A stretch of 64,000 nucleotides of DNA, taken from assembly GCF_001598055.1 (NCBI RefSeq), contig NZ_CP014845.1, forward strand, positions 1,984,001 to 2,048,000. Reading direction: 5' to 3'. Below are positions 16,720 through 24,911 of the stretch, in pieces; position 1 is the stretch's first letter; every line of letters begins with the position of its first letter. Both the position numbers and the translations under genes were made by a program. The stretch is from Cupriavidus nantongensis. GTDB lineage: Bacteria; Pseudomonadota; Gammaproteobacteria; Burkholderiales; Burkholderiaceae. A model generated the notes under the pieces. It ran no database searches and had not been told where the DNA came from. It saw only the letters and a list, made by a program, of their open reading frames with translations.

Positions 16720-17796
16720 ATGTCGGGCCAGCAACCCGTGCCAGTGACCGCCAGCCCCTCGCGGCGCAGCAACGCCGCCAACCCTTCCAGCCACGCCAGC
16801 CACGCCGCCGGCAGCGGGCCCGCGAGCGAGCCAGCGCCGCGCCGCGCCGTGCCGTCGCAGGTGTCGCTGCTGTGGGAAAGCACTGCGCCGGCGATGCAGC
16901 GCCTGCTGGCGCAGATCGAGCGCGTGGCGCCCACCGATGTCACCATGCTGGCCGTGGGGGAAAGCGGCTCGGGCAAGGAAGTCGTGGCGCGGGCGGTGCA
17001 TGAGCGCAGCGCCCGCCGCAACGGCCCCTTCATTGCAGTCAACTGCGGCGCGATCCAGCCCACGCTGATCGAATCCGAACTGTTCGGCCATGAGAAAGGC
17101 GGCTTTACCGGCGCCATCGAGCAGAAGGCGGGCTACTTCGAGCAGGCCCAGGGCGGCACGCTGTTTCTGGACGAAGTCACCGAGATGCCGCTGGAGATGC
17201 AGATCAAGCTGCTGCGGGTGCTGGAAGGCCGCACCTTCCACCGCGTCGGCGGCGATACGCTGATCGCCACCGACGTGCGCATCCTCGCCGCCACCAACCG
17301 CGACCCGGTCGAAGCCGTGCGCGGCGGCCAGCTGCGCGAGGACCTGCTGTACCGGCTGGCGGTGTTCCCCTTGCATATCCCCCCGCTGCGCGAGCGGCCC
17401 GACGATATCGTGCCGCTGGCACGCCACTTCCTGGCCGAATACAACGCCATGGAGCGCACCGACAAGAGCTTCTCGGCGGGTTCGCTCGACCGCCTGCTGC
17501 GCTACGACTGGCCCGGCAATGTGCGCGAGCTGAAGAACGCGGTCTACCGCGCCTTTATCCTCGCCGACAAGGTGGTGGAGATCGGCAACCCCAACCTCGC
17601 CACCCAGGCGCCGCGGCCGACCACCGTCGACGGCGTGGTCAACGTGCGCGTCGGTACCACGCTGGCCGACACCCAGCGCGAGATCATCATGGCGACGCTG
17701 GCGCGCTTCGACGGCGACAAGCGCCAGGCCGCGCGCGCCCTCGGCATCAGCCTGAAGACGCTCTACAACCGGCTCGACGCCTACCGCTCCTTGTGA
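16720..17796 (+). CDS. Sigma-54 activator without receiver domain
   Basis: A 358-residue enhancer-binding protein. A disordered Ser/Pro/Ala-rich leader of about 45 residues replaces the receiver. The AAA+ domain follows, with [16 protein letters not shown] Walker A ([10 protein letters not shown]), GGFTGA loop, Walker B GGTLFLDE, sensor [10 protein letters not shown] and C-terminal Fis HTH ([20 protein letters not shown]). A TTG at 16621 would extend it, but the ATG at 16720 is preferred. With no receiver it may be constitutively active or controlled by a partner. Its 3' end overlaps the convergent hybrid kinase by 16 bases. Confidence 0.9.
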   Translation: MSGQQPVPVTASPSRRSNAANPSSHASHAAGSGPASEPAPRRAVPSQVSLLWESTAPAMQRLLAQIERVAPTDVTMLAVGESGSGKEVVARAVHERSARRNGPFIAVNCGAIQPTLIESELFGHEKGGFTGAIEQKAGYFEQAQGGTLFLDEVTEMPLEMQIKLLRVLEGRTFHRVGGDTLIATDVRILAATNRDPVEAVRGGQLREDLLYRLAVFPLHIPPLRERPDDIVPLARHFLAEYNAMERTDKSFSAGSLDRLLRYDWPGNVRELKNAVYRAFILADKVVEIGNPNLATQAPRPTTVDGVVNVRVGTTLADTQREIIMATLARFDGDKRQAARALGISLKTLYNRLDAYRSL

Positions 17797-19778
17797 GGCG
17801 CCGCAGGGCTGGCCGGCACCGGCTCGGCCAGGGCGCGCGACAGGGTCTCGATCGACAGCGGCTTGGTCAGGTGCGCATCGAAGCCGGCCTGCCGGCTGCG
17901 GCGCCGGTCCTCGGCGGTGCCGCGCCCCGACAGCGCCAGGAACTGCACCGCGCGGCCGCGCAGGTCCTTGCGCAGCGCTTCCAGGACTTCATAGCCCGAC
18001 ATGTCGGGCATCTGCAGATCGAGCAGCACGCAGTCGGGCTGGAACGCCTCGGCCACCACGACGGCCTGCTGGCCGCTGTGCACCGCCTGGGCCTCGTGGC
18101 CAAGCAGGGTCAGCAGTTCGGCCATGCTGTCGGCGGAATCGGCATTGTCGTCGACCACCAGCACGCGCCGGCGCGGCGCCTTGCCCCGCGGCAGCGAGGC
18201 GGGCTCGGCCGGACGCGTGTTGGCGCGCGGCAGGATCACGGTGAAGGTGCTGCCCTTGCCCGCCCCCGCACTGTCGGCCTGGATCGCGCCGCCATGCGCT
18301 TCGAGGATGGCCTTGGCCAGCGCCAGGCCGATGCCCAGCCCGCTGCGGCTGCCGGCATCGCTTTCCTGCGCGAACAGATTGAAGATGCGGTCCAGCGCCG
18401 CGGGTTCCAGCCCGCGGCCGGTATCCGACACCGCAGTGATCACGCGCTCTGCCTCCACGCTGACATGCACGCTGACGGTCCCCCCGCGCGGGGTGTACTT
18501 GGCCGCATTGCTGAGCAGGTTCAGCAGCACCTGCCCGAGCCGCGCGGCATCGGCCCGCACAAAGGGCGATACCTCCGGCAGCGCCACCACCAGTTGCTGG
18601 CCCGACGCTTCCAGCGTGGGCCGGATCGCTTCCAGGCAGGTGGTGACCACGTCGTTGTAGGACGTCGGCGTCAGCTCCATCTTGAGCTTGCCGGCAGTGA
18701 CGCGGCCCACGTCGAGCAGGTCGTTGACCAGCCGCTCCACCTGGCGCAGCTGGCGGTCGATGATCTCGGCGCAGCGGCGCACGCGCGGGCCGGTGTCGGG
18801 GGTCAGCACGATCACTTCGACGGCATTGCGCACCGGCGCCAGCGGGTTGCGCAGCTCGTGGGCCAGGATGGCGAGGAAGGACTGCAGCCGGCGGTTGCCG
18901 GCATCGAGCACTTCCAGCCGCAGCGCATCGCTGAGGTCGCGTGCCGTCCACAGCAGGCCTTCGGGGCACCCCGCCGCGTCGCGCACCAGCACCATGCGCG
19001 TGGCGCAGCGCACCACCGAGCCGTCCTTGCGCGCCAGGCGCTCCTCGCCGACCCATTGACCGCAGGCGCGCGCCGCCTCCAGCGCCGCCTGGGGGCGGCC
19101 CGCGGCGGCATCCTGGCGGGTATAGAGCCAGGCCAGCGGCCGGCCCGCCGCTTCTTCCGCGGTGTGGCCGGCGAGTGCGCGCGCGCCCGCGTTCCAGCTG
19201 CGGATGGTGCCGTCGAGCGAGAGTTCGCAGACCGCGGTGCAGGGCAGGTTCTCGGCCAGCAGGCGCAGCTTGTCGCCGGACAGGCGTGCGTGGTCGGCGG
19301 CGGCCTGCTGCACCGTGGTGTCGCGGCACGACACGATAAAGCCCGCGGCCGGTTCGCCGCGCGCAAGCGCAGCGCCATCGCCTGGCACAGCGGGGGGCAG
19401 GTCGGCCGCATCGATGCGCCGCAGCTCGCAGCTGGCGCGCAGCAGGCTGCCGTCGCGGCGCACGCGCCAGCCTTCGTCGCGCGCCTGGCCGGCGTGCGTG
19501 GCCGCATCCAGCCATTGCTGCGGCAGGCCGGCGGCAACGTCGTCGGGGCGGTGCAGCCGCGACAGATGGCTGCCGGCGATCTCGGCGGCGCTGTAGCCGA
19601 ACAGCCGGCGCGCCGGCTCGGGCCACGCCACGATCACGCCGTGCGCGTCGAGTTCGAACACCGCGCAGTCCTGCACCGCATCGAGCAGGCGGCGATACCG
19701 TTGCGCGAGCTGCGCCGCCTCGCTTTCCGGCGGCAGGGGGGTCGAGCGAATTTCGGTTGCCGCTTGCAGCCCGGACAT
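17781..19778 (-). CDS. Hybrid sensor histidine kinase (PAS-PAS-HisKA-HATPase-REC)
   Basis: A 665-residue soluble hybrid kinase. PAS1 is at about residues 25-155 ([20 protein letters not shown]), PAS2 at about 170-285 ([20 protein letters not shown]). The H-box is [16 protein letters not shown] near residue 300. HATPase motifs are [19 protein letters not shown] and [12 protein letters not shown]-terminal receiver carries VVDDN, phosphoacceptor Asp in [11 protein letters not shown] and Lys in HLTKP. No membrane helix is present, so it senses a cytoplasmic signal. AAGG precedes the ATG. It lies convergent to the receiver-less activator, which it may control indirectly. Confidence 0.93.
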   Translation of the reverse strand: MSGLQAATEIRSTPLPPESEAAQLAQRYRRLLDAVQDCAVFELDAHGVIVAWPEPARRLFGYSAAEIAGSHLSRLHRPDDVAAGLPQQWLDAATHAGQARDEGWRVRRDGSLLRASCELRRIDAADLPPAVPGDGAALARGEPAAGFIVSCRDTTVQQAAADHARLSGDKLRLLAENLPCTAVCELSLDGTIRSWNAGARALAGHTAEEAAGRPLAWLYTRQDAAAGRPQAALEAARACGQWVGEERLARKDGSVVRCATRMVLVRDAAGCPEGLLWTARDLSDALRLEVLDAGNRRLQSFLAILAHELRNPLAPVRNAVEVIVLTPDTGPRVRRCAEIIDRQLRQVERLVNDLLDVGRVTAGKLKMELTPTSYNDVVTTCLEAIRPTLEASGQQLVVALPEVSPFVRADAARLGQVLLNLLSNAAKYTPRGGTVSVHVSVEAERVITAVSDTGRGLEPAALDRIFNLFAQESDAGSRSGLGIGLALAKAILEAHGGAIQADSAGAGKGSTFTVILPRANTRPAEPASLPRGKAPRRRVLVVDDNADSADSMAELLTLLGHEAQAVHSGQQAVVVAEAFQPDCVLLDLQMPDMSGYEVLEALRKDLRGRAVQFLALSGRGTAEDRRRSRQAGFDAHLTKPLSIETLSRALAEPVPASPAAPHKER

Positions 19779-19821
19779 GGGGACCTTGGGTAGAGGTTGG
19801 AGGTATCAATCACTACCGTCA

Positions 19822-19839
19822 TTCCCGCGAAGGCGGGAA
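19822..19839. repeat. Short hairpin TTCCCGC-GAAG-GCGGGAA
   Basis: A perfect 7-bp inverted repeat with a GAAG loop in the spacer upstream of the hybrid kinase. This sequence type is a widespread dispersed intergenic repeat in proteobacteria; only one copy is in this window. Confidence 0.5.
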
Positions 19840-20020
19840 CGGCGGTCAATAACTGAACGGATTTACCCCGCGCGCGGGCGTTCCAGTCAATGATAGGCGC
19901 TCGCGGCCCATGCGGCACCCGATATGGCGGCGCCGTGTGCGCAGCACGCGTTCCGGAAGCAAGGAGATTGGCGGCCGGCCGCACGCATGCCGCCCGCGGG
20001 CAGCGTGCGGCGCGCAGGCG

Positions 20021-21025
20021 CTAGCGGCGGCGCCGCTGGACCATCGCCGCGACCGCGGCCGAGGCCCCGACCACCAGCGCGGTGGTCAGCATGGGGTAGC
20101 GCGCGGTGGTGGTGTACGGGCAGGAATGCAGCGCGGTGTGGGTGCCGGTGCGCTCCTGCAGGCCGCTGCCGCTGCCGTAGAGCGCATTGTCCTCGAGCGG
20201 GCCGGCCGGATGGCGGGTCTGCTGGGCGCGGCCCATGAAGCGGCGCATAAAGCGGTCGAAGGTATGCGGCGCATGGTACGCGGCGGCCGAGAAGGCCTTG
20301 GCCGCGGCGCCGACGAACAGCTCGCGGCGCGGGTTCTCCGCGGCGAACAGGATGGCGTCGGCGGCCAGCGCCGGGTCATACAGCGGCGGCGGCAGGCGCG
20401 GCTCGACGTCGAGGAAGTTCTTGGCGTGCATCGCCAGCGGGGTTTCCAGGCCGGCGGGCTTGATCAGCGTCACGCTGACCGGGGCCTGCTCCTGCTCCAG
20501 CTCCAGCCGCAGCGAATCGGTAAAGCCCTTGATCGCATGCTGCGAGGCCGAGTAGGCGCTCTGCAGCGGCATCGGACCGTCGGCGGCCTCGCTGCCCATG
20601 TTGATGATCGCGCCGCCACGCTCCCGCAAGTGCGCGGCAGCCGCCAGCGATCCGTGCACGGTGCCCCAGTAGTTGGTATCGAACAGACGGCGCTGGTCTT
20701 CCAGCGGCACGTCGCAATGGCGCCCGAAGATGGTCACGCCGGCGTTGTTGATCCAGGTGTCGAAGCCGCCGAAGCGCTCGATCGCGGCATGCGCCACCTT
20801 GCCGACCTCGTCGTGCCGGCCGACATCCGCGACCACCGTGATCACTTCGGTACCCTGCTCGCGCAGCTCTTCCGCCAGCTGGTGCAGCGAGCCCTCGCTG
20901 CGCGCCACCAGCACCAGGCGTGCGCCCTGCTGCGCCGCCTTGCGCGCGGTGACCAGCCCAACGCCGCTGCTGGCGCCGGTCAGCACAATGACCTGCGAGC
21001 TGATTTTCTTCAAGGTGGGTTTCAT
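20021..21025 (-). CDS. Short-chain dehydrogenase with C-terminal membrane anchor
   Basis: A 334-residue SDR. The cofactor motif is TGASSGVGLVTARKAA, with NNAGVTIFG, GSEAADGPMPLQSAYSASQH (Tyr-x3-Gln rather than the usual Tyr-x3-Lys, which may lower activity) and LIKPAGLETPL. An extension of about 90 residues follows the core (FDRFMRRFMGRAQQTRHPAG) and ends in a hydrophobic helix plus Arg cluster (LTTALVVGASAAVAAMVQRR), a likely membrane anchor. GGAGG precedes the ATG. It is divergent from ligD across a 258-base spacer. Substrate unknown. Confidence 0.9.
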   Translation of the reverse strand: MKPTLKKISSQVIVLTGASSGVGLVTARKAAQQGARLVLVARSEGSLHQLAEELREQGTEVITVVADVGRHDEVGKVAHAAIERFGGFDTWINNAGVTIFGRHCDVPLEDQRRLFDTNYWGTVHGSLAAAAHLRERGGAIINMGSEAADGPMPLQSAYSASQHAIKGFTDSLRLELEQEQAPVSVTLIKPAGLETPLAMHAKNFLDVEPRLPPPLYDPALAADAILFAAENPRRELFVGAAAKAFSAAAYHAPHTFDRFMRRFMGRAQQTRHPAGPLEDNALYGSGSGLQERTGTHTALHSCPYTTTARYPMLTTALVVGASAAVAAMVQRRRR

Positions 21026-21158
21026 CTGCCGCTTCCTCCAGTGGGAGTCCGGCCCTGCGCCGGGCGTATCGGTGGAAAGTCGCAAGGAGCGTTCCCGTCG
21101 CGGACCCGCCGTGACCGCGGCGGCGGGGCATGACGTCCACGGCAGATTTACAACGCCT

Positions 21159-21171
21159 GGTAAGAACCACA
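21159..21171 (+). promoter_or_regulatory. Candidate shared element GG-N6-CCACA upstream of ligD
   Basis: GGTAAGAACCACA, preceded directly by TTTACAACGCCT. A similar TTTTACAACGCGTGG block occurs on the minus strand at 28941-28954. It lies about 113 bases before ligD and may set its promoter; this is inference. Confidence 0.3.
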
Positions 21172-21283
21172 TGGCGCCCGGGGCGCATCCTGCTGCGCTC
21201 GACGCGGCATGTAGGACGGGCGCCGATTTCAGCGCGGCCATGTGCTGCCTAAGCTGGATGCATCCACGCAACCGGCGACCGCC

Positions 21284-24112
21284 ATGGCCAAGACCACTTC
21301 GCAGGACTCGCGCGCGCCGCGCGCCGCTGGCAAGCGCGCGACCAAGCCTGCCGCCGGGACGGGCAGCAAGCCCGCCAAGACGAGTTCGGCGAAGCCCGCC
21401 ACCAAGCGCGCCGCAAGCGTTCGGCCAGCGGCACGGGCCACCGGCACGCCCGCGGCGCTTGAAAAATACCGCCGCATGCGCGACTTCGGCGCCACGCCCG
21501 AGCCCAGCGGCGCCGCTGCCCGCGCCGCACCGCGCAAGCGCGCCGCGGAGCTGTCGTTCGTGATCCAGAAGCATGCGGCGCGGCGGCTGCACTACGACTT
21601 CAGGCTGGAGCTGGGCGGCACGCTGAAGAGCTGGGCCGTGCCCAAGGGGCCCAGCCTGGATCCCGCCGACAAGCGCATGGCGGTCCATGTCGAAGACCAT
21701 CCGATGGACTACGCCGGCTTCGAGGGCGTGATTCCCGCCGGCCACTATGGCGCCGGCACGGTGATCGTGTGGGACCGCGGTACCTGGGTTCCGGTGGGCG
21801 ATCCCGAGGCCGGCTACCGCAGCGGCAAGCTCAAGTTCGAGCTGCGCGGCGAAAAACTGCACGGGCACTGGACCCTGGTGCGCATGCACGGCAGCCGTCA
21901 GAAGGAACAGGACGCATGGCTGCTGATCAAGGAACGCGACGACGCCGCGGTGCCGGCATCGGAGTTCGACGTGGTCGAAGCCCTGCCCGACAGCGTGCTG
22001 GGCGGCACGCAGCGCAAGCCCGCGGCCAGGCGCGCCGGCGCCGGCAAGGCGACAAAGGCGACAAAGGCGACGAAGGCGGCCGAAGCGCCCGAAGCCCCTG
22101 CACCAGCTGCACACGATGCCATCCGCGCGCTGAAGCCACCGCCCGGCGCCACGCGCGCGGCGCTGCCGCTGGCGCTGGCGCCGCAACTGGCGACGCTGGT
22201 CGAGAAGCCCCCGCCCGACGCCGACGCCTGGCGCTACGAGATCAAGTTCGACGGCTACCGGCTGCTGGCGCGCGTCGACGGCAACGATGTGCGGCTGTTC
22301 ACGCGCCAGGGCCATGACTGGACCAGCAAGCTGCGCGCGCTGGCGCGCGATGTCGGCGCGCTGGGCCTGCCCGACGGCTGGCTCGACGGCGAGATCGTGG
22401 TGCTCGGCAAGCGCGGCGAGACCGATTTCCAGGCCTTGCAGAATGCCTTCGATACCGCGCGTGTCGAAGCCATCCAGTACTTTGTGTTCGACCTGCCCTA
22501 CTGCGCCGGCCATGACCTGCGCAAGGTGCCGCTGGTGGAACGCCGCGCGCTGCTGCGCCGGGTCTTCGAGCACAACATGTCGCCGCGCCTGCAGTTCAGC
22601 GAAGACTTCGAAGCCAGCGCCGGCGACATGCTCGACGCGGCGTGCCGCATGAAGCTCGAAGGCGTGATCGGCAAGCGCGTGGACTCCGGCTACGTCAGCG
22701 CGCGCAGCAATACGTGGATCAAGCTCAAATGCACCCTGCGCCAGGAATTCGTGGTAGCGGGCTTTACCGATCCCAAGGGCAGCCGCAATGGCATTGGCTC
22801 GCTGCTGCTGGGCGTGCATGACAGCGGCGGGCGCCTGCGCTATGCGGGCAATGTCGGCACCGGCTTCGACACCCGCACGCTCGACGAACTGCGCGCGCAG
22901 CTCGACGCGCTGCGCGCCGATGCGTCACCGTTCCACACCGTGCCGTCCGGCGTGCGCGGGCATTGGGTCAGGCCGAAGCTTGTGGCCGAAGTCTCGTTCG
23001 GCAGCTGGACCCGCGAAGGCCGGGTGCGCCATGCGGTGTTCCACGGCCTGCGCACCGACAAGCCCGCCGGCGCGGTCTCGGTCGAGCAGCCGGCGGCGCC
23101 CGCGAACAAAGGCAAGGCGGCGGCCACGACGCAGGACAAGCCGGCGACCAAAGCCGCCACCAAGCCAGCAACCAAGCCTGCGTCCAAAGCCAGGGCCGGC
23201 GCAGCAAAGCGCCAGACCGCAGTGGACGGCAAGGTCTCGATCAGCAACGCCGGGCGCGTGATCGATGCCGAGTCCGGCCTGACCAAGGGCGAACTGGTGC
23301 GCTACTACGAACGCGCCGCACCGCTGATGCTGCCGCACCTGCGCGGCCGGCCGATCGCGATGGTGCGCGCGCCATCGGGCGTGGGCGGCGAGCAGTTCTT
23401 CCAGCGCCACAGCGACACGCTGCGCGTGGACGGCCTCAACGTGCTGGACCCCGGACTCTGGCCGGGACATCCCGCCTTGCTGGAAATCGCCTCGGCCGAG
23501 GCGCTGGTCGCGGCTGCGCAGCTCAACGTGGTCGAGTTCCACACCTGGAATGCGAGCAAGCGCAGCATCGACCGGCCCAACCGCATCATCTTCGACCTCG
23601 ACCCCGGCGAGGGGGTACCGTGGGCACAGGTGCAGGAGGCGGCCGCGCTGATGAAGGCGCTGCTGGACGAGCTGGGGCTGGCCAGCTTTCTCAAGACCAG
23701 CGGCGGCAAGGGGCTGCACGTGGTGGTGCCGGTGACCCCGCGCGCGGGCTGGGACGAGCTGAAGGATTTCGCGCGCGACGTGGTGCTGCATGTGGCCGCG
23801 ACGCTGCCGCAGCGCTTCGTCGCCAAGAGCGGCGCGCGCAATCGCGTCGGCAAGATTTTCATCGATTACCTGCGCAACGGCATGGGCGCCACCACCGTGG
23901 CCGCATTCTCGGCGCGCGCGCGGCCTGGGCTGGGCGTATCGATTCCGGTGGCGTGGGAGGAACTGGACACCTTGACCAGCGCCGCGCAATGGACCGTCGC
24001 CAACGTCGAAGCCCGGCTGGACGCGCTCGAGGCGGACGACCCGTGGGCGGACTACGCCGAGACCCGGCAGGCCATCACGCGCGCCGCGGCACGGCTGGCG
24101 CGGGCCGGATAG
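21284..24112 (+). CDS. ligD: Multifunctional NHEJ DNA ligase D
   Basis: A 942-residue enzyme of non-homologous end joining with domain order phosphoesterase, ligase, polymerase. A Lys/Ala/Pro-rich N-terminal tail of about 75 residues leads to the 3'-phosphoesterase (about 88-225; QKHAARRLHYDFRLELGG). A Thr-Lys-Ala linker precedes the ATP-dependent ligase (about 295-600), with adenylated Lys321 in EIKFDGYR. A second Lys/Ala linker leads to the primase-like polymerase (about 650-940), with catalytic Asp771 and Asp773 in IIFDLDPGEG. All active-site motifs look intact. Ku is encoded 3 kb downstream on the same strand. Confidence 0.96.
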   Translation: MAKTTSQDSRAPRAAGKRATKPAAGTGSKPAKTSSAKPATKRAASVRPAARATGTPAALEKYRRMRDFGATPEPSGAAARAAPRKRAAELSFVIQKHAARRLHYDFRLELGGTLKSWAVPKGPSLDPADKRMAVHVEDHPMDYAGFEGVIPAGHYGAGTVIVWDRGTWVPVGDPEAGYRSGKLKFELRGEKLHGHWTLVRMHGSRQKEQDAWLLIKERDDAAVPASEFDVVEALPDSVLGGTQRKPAARRAGAGKATKATKATKAAEAPEAPAPAAHDAIRALKPPPGATRAALPLALAPQLATLVEKPPPDADAWRYEIKFDGYRLLARVDGNDVRLFTRQGHDWTSKLRALARDVGALGLPDGWLDGEIVVLGKRGETDFQALQNAFDTARVEAIQYFVFDLPYCAGHDLRKVPLVERRALLRRVFEHNMSPRLQFSEDFEASAGDMLDAACRMKLEGVIGKRVDSGYVSARSNTWIKLKCTLRQEFVVAGFTDPKGSRNGIGSLLLGVHDSGGRLRYAGNVGTGFDTRTLDELRAQLDALRADASPFHTVPSGVRGHWVRPKLVAEVSFGSWTREGRVRHAVFHGLRTDKPAGAVSVEQPAAPANKGKAAATTQDKPATKAATKPATKPASKARAGAAKRQTAVDGKVSISNAGRVIDAESGLTKGELVRYYERAAPLMLPHLRGRPIAMVRAPSGVGGEQFFQRHSDTLRVDGLNVLDPGLWPGHPALLEIASAEALVAAAQLNVVEFHTWNASKRSIDRPNRIIFDLDPGEGVPWAQVQEAAALMKALLDELGLASFLKTSGGKGLHVVVPVTPRAGWDELKDFARDVVLHVAATLPQRFVAKSGARNRVGKIFIDYLRNGMGATTVAAFSARARPGLGVSIPVAWEELDTLTSAAQWTVANVEARLDALEADDPWADYAETRQAITRAAARLARAG

Positions 24113-24239
24113 CACGGGCGACAGGAGTTTTCGCGGCCATGACCGGCGGCACATTTCTTGCCCCTTGGTGGCGAGCGCGGCCGGGCGCTATCCACGCAGC
24201 AAACCGCGCCCGGGCGGCAACACCGTACGGAGACTGACG

Positions 24240-24641
24240 ATGCCCTCACTCAAGATTCTCGCGAACCTGCGCGCAGCCGGCACCACCGGCGCAGCCCCGC
24301 GCAACCGCCGCAACCTGCGCCGCCTGCTGGTGTCCTGCGCCATGCTGTCGTGCGCGGCCGCACCGGTGCAGGCCAAGCTGCCCCCGCCGACGCCCGAGCA
24401 GCAGCAGGCCGCCGAAGCCAAGAAGGCCAAGGAAGCCGAAACCGCCAAGCAGCAGGCCGACGCGCTGGCCGTGGTGCAGGACCGCATTGCCGCGCGCTTT
24501 GGCAAGGGCACCGATTACAAGGGCTGGACCGAGCCGGGCAAGATCCCGCAGAAGGCCGCCGAAGCGCCGCGCTCCACCGGCCCGCAAGGCGGCACCTCGC
24601 CCAGCGCCGAAGCCCATAGCGGCGAGGCGGCGCGCCGCTAG
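24240..24641 (+). CDS. Small exported protein of unknown function
   Basis: A 133-residue protein. A basic N-region (RNRRNLRRLL) and hydrophobic core (VSCAMLSCAAAPVQA) look like a Sec signal peptide cleaved after AQA/VQA near residue 45. A Gln/Ala/Lys-rich helical segment follows (PEQQQAAEAKKAKEAETAKQ), then QDRIAARFGKGTDYKGW and a disordered tail. ACGGAG lies before the ATG. I cannot name a family. It is probably periplasmic. Confidence 0.65.
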   Translation: MPSLKILANLRAAGTTGAAPRNRRNLRRLLVSCAMLSCAAAPVQAKLPPPTPEQQQAAEAKKAKEAETAKQQADALAVVQDRIAARFGKGTDYKGWTEPGKIPQKAAEAPRSTGPQGGTSPSAEAHSGEAARR

Positions 24642-24825
24642 CCCCGCACGCCCTCTGCGCCACCCTCTGCGCCGCCGGCGCCGCTGCCCGGCCGGCACGC
24701 GTCTTGCCACTGCGAAGCGGAACGGGCCGCGCAAGACTCCGCTGGCCTGTTGATGAACAAGGGGGACGGCGATGATGTGGGGGATGGGCGGTTGCAGAAT
24801 TTTCAAAGGCAGTATGGGCCACCGT

Positions 24826-24838
24826 GGTAAGAGTTACA
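24826..24838 (+). promoter_or_regulatory. Candidate shared element GG-N6-TTACA
   Basis: GGTAAGAGTTACA lies 74 bases before the hybrid kinase start. A related CTTTTACACGGCGTGG block follows at 24864-24879. The same two words occur near ligD and the BON gene at 28362. Confidence 0.3.
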
Positions 24839-24911
24839 CGCGGCACGCCAATACCAGCGCGCTTTTACACGGCGTGGCTGCCCTCGGCTTGCCGCCGCTC
24901 GGGGTGCAGCC

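Noticed and set aside
19822..19839. Hairpin TTCCCGC/GCGGGAA as an attachment site or insertion end
   Set aside because: Only one copy, no target duplication and no integrase or transposase nearby.
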